Shown one piece after another: positions 22,906 through 23,987 of a stretch of DNA of 23,987 nucleotides. Position numbers and translations under genes: made by a program. Within the stretch, counting starts at the first letter, position 1. The number at the start of each line of letters is the position of its first letter. The DNA is from Gammaproteobacteria bacterium UBA3532 (lineage in GTDB: Bacteria > Pseudomonadota > Gammaproteobacteria > Enterobacterales > UBA3532): positions 643 to 24,629 of the forward strand of contig DFOV01000348.1 in NCBI GenBank assembly GCA_002376965.1. Reading direction: 5' to 3'. The notes beneath the pieces were generated by a model. The model did no database searches. It worked only from the letters and a program-made list of their open reading frames with translations, and was not told the origin of the DNA.

Positions 22906-23578
22906 ATATAGCGCTCAGCCCAGGGACAAAGATGAGCTGTTGGAGCGAGCATATGCAATTGCGGGACGCTCATTACAAGAACTTGCTGATGAACTGGCGC
23001 TTGAGGTACCAGAAAACTTTCTGCGTGAAAAAGGCTGGGTTGGCCAATTAATTGAGAAGCAGCTTGGTGCCGAAGCGGGCAGCAAGCCCGAACCCGACTT
23101 CCAACATCTGGGGATTGAGCTAAAAACCTTGCCCGTGGATATCGAAGGAAAACCCAAGGAAAGCACCTTCGTCTGTGTTGCTCCGTTGATTGGCATACAG
23201 GGGCTTGAATGGCAGCTGTGCGGGGTCAAAAAGAAGTTGAGCGAGGTGCTTTGGATACCGGTGGAATCAGACAAACAAATCCCCGTTCACCACCGACGCG
23301 TCGGCATGCCCCTTTTATGGCAGCCCAGCCCATCCCAGGAAGCTCTGCTGCGCCAAGACTGGGAAGAACATATAGAAAAAATAGCACTTGGCCAGGTTGA
23401 ACAAATCACTGCTCATCAGGGCCAAGTGTTACAGATTCGGCCCAAAGCTGCGAATAGCAAGGCTCTCACGGAAGCTATCGGCCCAGATGGCAACGTATTT
23501 CAGACCCTGCCACGTGGTTTCTATTTACGTACTGGTTTCACTCAGCAAATCCTCAATAGTTACTATGTGACGCAGTAA
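22886..23578 (+). CDS. mutH: DNA mismatch repair endonuclease MutH
   Basis: The 230-residue protein nicks the unmethylated strand at hemimethylated GATC sites in methyl-directed mismatch repair, with MutS and MutL. The catalytic DX(n)EXK triad is D71, E78 and K80 in PEPDFQHLGIELKTLP, within one residue of the E. coli positions. GWVGQLIEKQLGA and ELKTLPVD, VCVAPLIG and GFYLRTGFTQQIL also match the family. ATG 22886 lies inside the HAD gene, with AAGGA only 2 nt upstream, so translation may depend on coupling. Its presence implies Dam methylation in this organism. Confidence 0.97.
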   Translation: MSIFPPKYSAQPRDKDELLERAYAIAGRSLQELADELALEVPENFLREKGWVGQLIEKQLGAEAGSKPEPDFQHLGIELKTLPVDIEGKPKESTFVCVAPLIGIQGLEWQLCGVKKKLSEVLWIPVESDKQIPVHHRRVGMPLLWQPSPSQEALLRQDWEEHIEKIALGQVEQITAHQGQVLQIRPKAANSKALTEAIGPDGNVFQTLPRGFYLRTGFTQQILNSYYVTQ

Positions 23579-23603
23579 AAGCCTCTGTTTATCGACCAAA
23601 ACC

Positions 23604-23617
23604 TTGACCCTGATCAA
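23604..23617 (+). promoter_or_regulatory. FNR/Anr-type box
   Basis: TTGAC-CCTG-ATCAA differs by one base from TTGAT-N4-ATCAA and has the same half-sites as the box at 6465-6478. Confidence 0.5.
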
Positions 23618-23654
23618 TGTTTAATCACTTTTTCTTATAGCCACCCATAAGAAA

Positions 23655-23670
23655 TGTGAATTGGCTCACA
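23655..23670 (+). promoter_or_regulatory. CRP (cAMP receptor protein) site
   Basis: TGTGA-ATTGGC-TCACA has a perfect consensus core in both half-sites (TGTGA-N6-TCACA). It directly follows the 8-bp dyad and lies about 266 bp before the possible gene start at 23929, so promoter geometry is uncertain. Confidence 0.65.
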
Positions 23671-23928
23671 GACTATTCTGATCTACCCTAGTACTACCCC
23701 CCTTTCCCCCAACGGGAAGCAGTAACGGTAAAAGCGGGGTTGAAGCTACATGACGTTGCTTTATTTGGATATTGCGCGGTTCTAGAAGAGACAATAACAA
23801 GGCAACGCGCTCATCCAAGCTGTATAGAGACATCTCACAACGTATGCTTTACCTACATTTTTGCGCGCTACCATCTACATCACTTGCCGAAAATACAGGG
23901 TAAATCTTATTGGGCCAATGGGGGTCAC

Positions 23929-23987
23929 ATGAATCCAATAAGCACGTCCGCTCGACTGGCGAAATGCTTTTTTCAACTGCCGAAAAA
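23929..23987 (+). CDS. Possible start of a gene running off the window
   Basis: ATG 23929 follows GGGGG by about 4 nt and opens a frame (MNPISTSARLAKCFFQLPK) still open at the window end. Only 19 codons are visible, too few to identify. The regulatory sites upstream suggest a plus-strand gene nearby, either this one or one further on. Confidence 0.3.
   Translation, partial: MNPISTSARLAKCFFQLPK

Larger units (their letters stand above)
23579..23928. promoter_or_regulatory. Regulatory-looking region after mutH
   Basis: These 350 bp hold no supported gene. The first 100 bp contain the FNR-type box, the 8-bp dyad (tttcttat 23631-23638 with ataagaaa 23647-23654) and the CRP site. A C-rich stretch follows at 23694-23712. 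No clear terminator for mutH was seen. Confidence 0.5.

Overview
The window is chromosomal DNA from a gammaproteobacterium, most like a marine, polysaccharide-degrading lineage such as Oceanospirillales, Cellvibrionales or Alteromonadales. Two points support this. The block rppH-ptsP-TSUP-lgt-thyA-folA beside a HAD-IB phosphatase is the arrangement known from Pseudomonas. A mutH gene is also present, which Pseudomonas lacks and other gammaproteobacteria carry. No rRNA, tRNA, CRISPR array, transposase or phage gene was seen.

Left part (1-10456): starch use. A GH13 alpha-amylase, cut by the window edge, opens the window. A MalS-like GH13 amylase of about 1258 residues lies at 6596-10372. It carries N-terminal VCBS/FG-GAP repeats, two Ig-like domains and a starch-binding-like module. 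Divergent from it is a membrane-anchored class III adenylate cyclase with all six canonical catalytic residues. An FNR/Anr-type box sits between the two, 29 bp (centre to centre) ahead of a plausible -10 element. Between the first amylase and the cyclase is a decaying stretch (about 2210-3200): a repeat element, two small secreted-protein genes with apparent frameshifts, and a coq7 fragment joined tail to tail to a PQQ-like beta-propeller gene whose 3' end also looks cut.

Middle (10425-14402): a bidirectional terminator, a SAM methyltransferase, a lipoprotein, a tightly chained trio (DUF1272 zinc-ribbon protein, a 37-residue ORF, NUDIX hydrolase), and a small one-helix membrane protein.

Right part (14414-23578): a minus-strand run of eight closely spaced genes read in the order rppH, ptsP, TSUP permease, lgt, thyA, folA, acyl-CoA thioesterase, sulfotransferase-like. 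It covers mRNA 5'-end processing, the nitrogen PTS, lipoprotein maturation and thymidylate/folate metabolism. Divergent from it are a HAD-IB phosphatase and mutH, overlapping by 20 nt. The gap between the two directions holds an imperfect 22-23-bp tandem repeat.

The last 400 bases look regulatory: an FNR-type box, a perfect 8-bp dyad and a perfect-core CRP site lie within 70 bp, ahead of a possible gene start at 23929. No wholly new multi-gene system is evident. The points most worth checking are the cyclase/amylase/FNR/CRP link, the decay zone, the repeat array, and the small ORFs at 13516-13629 and 11195-11404.
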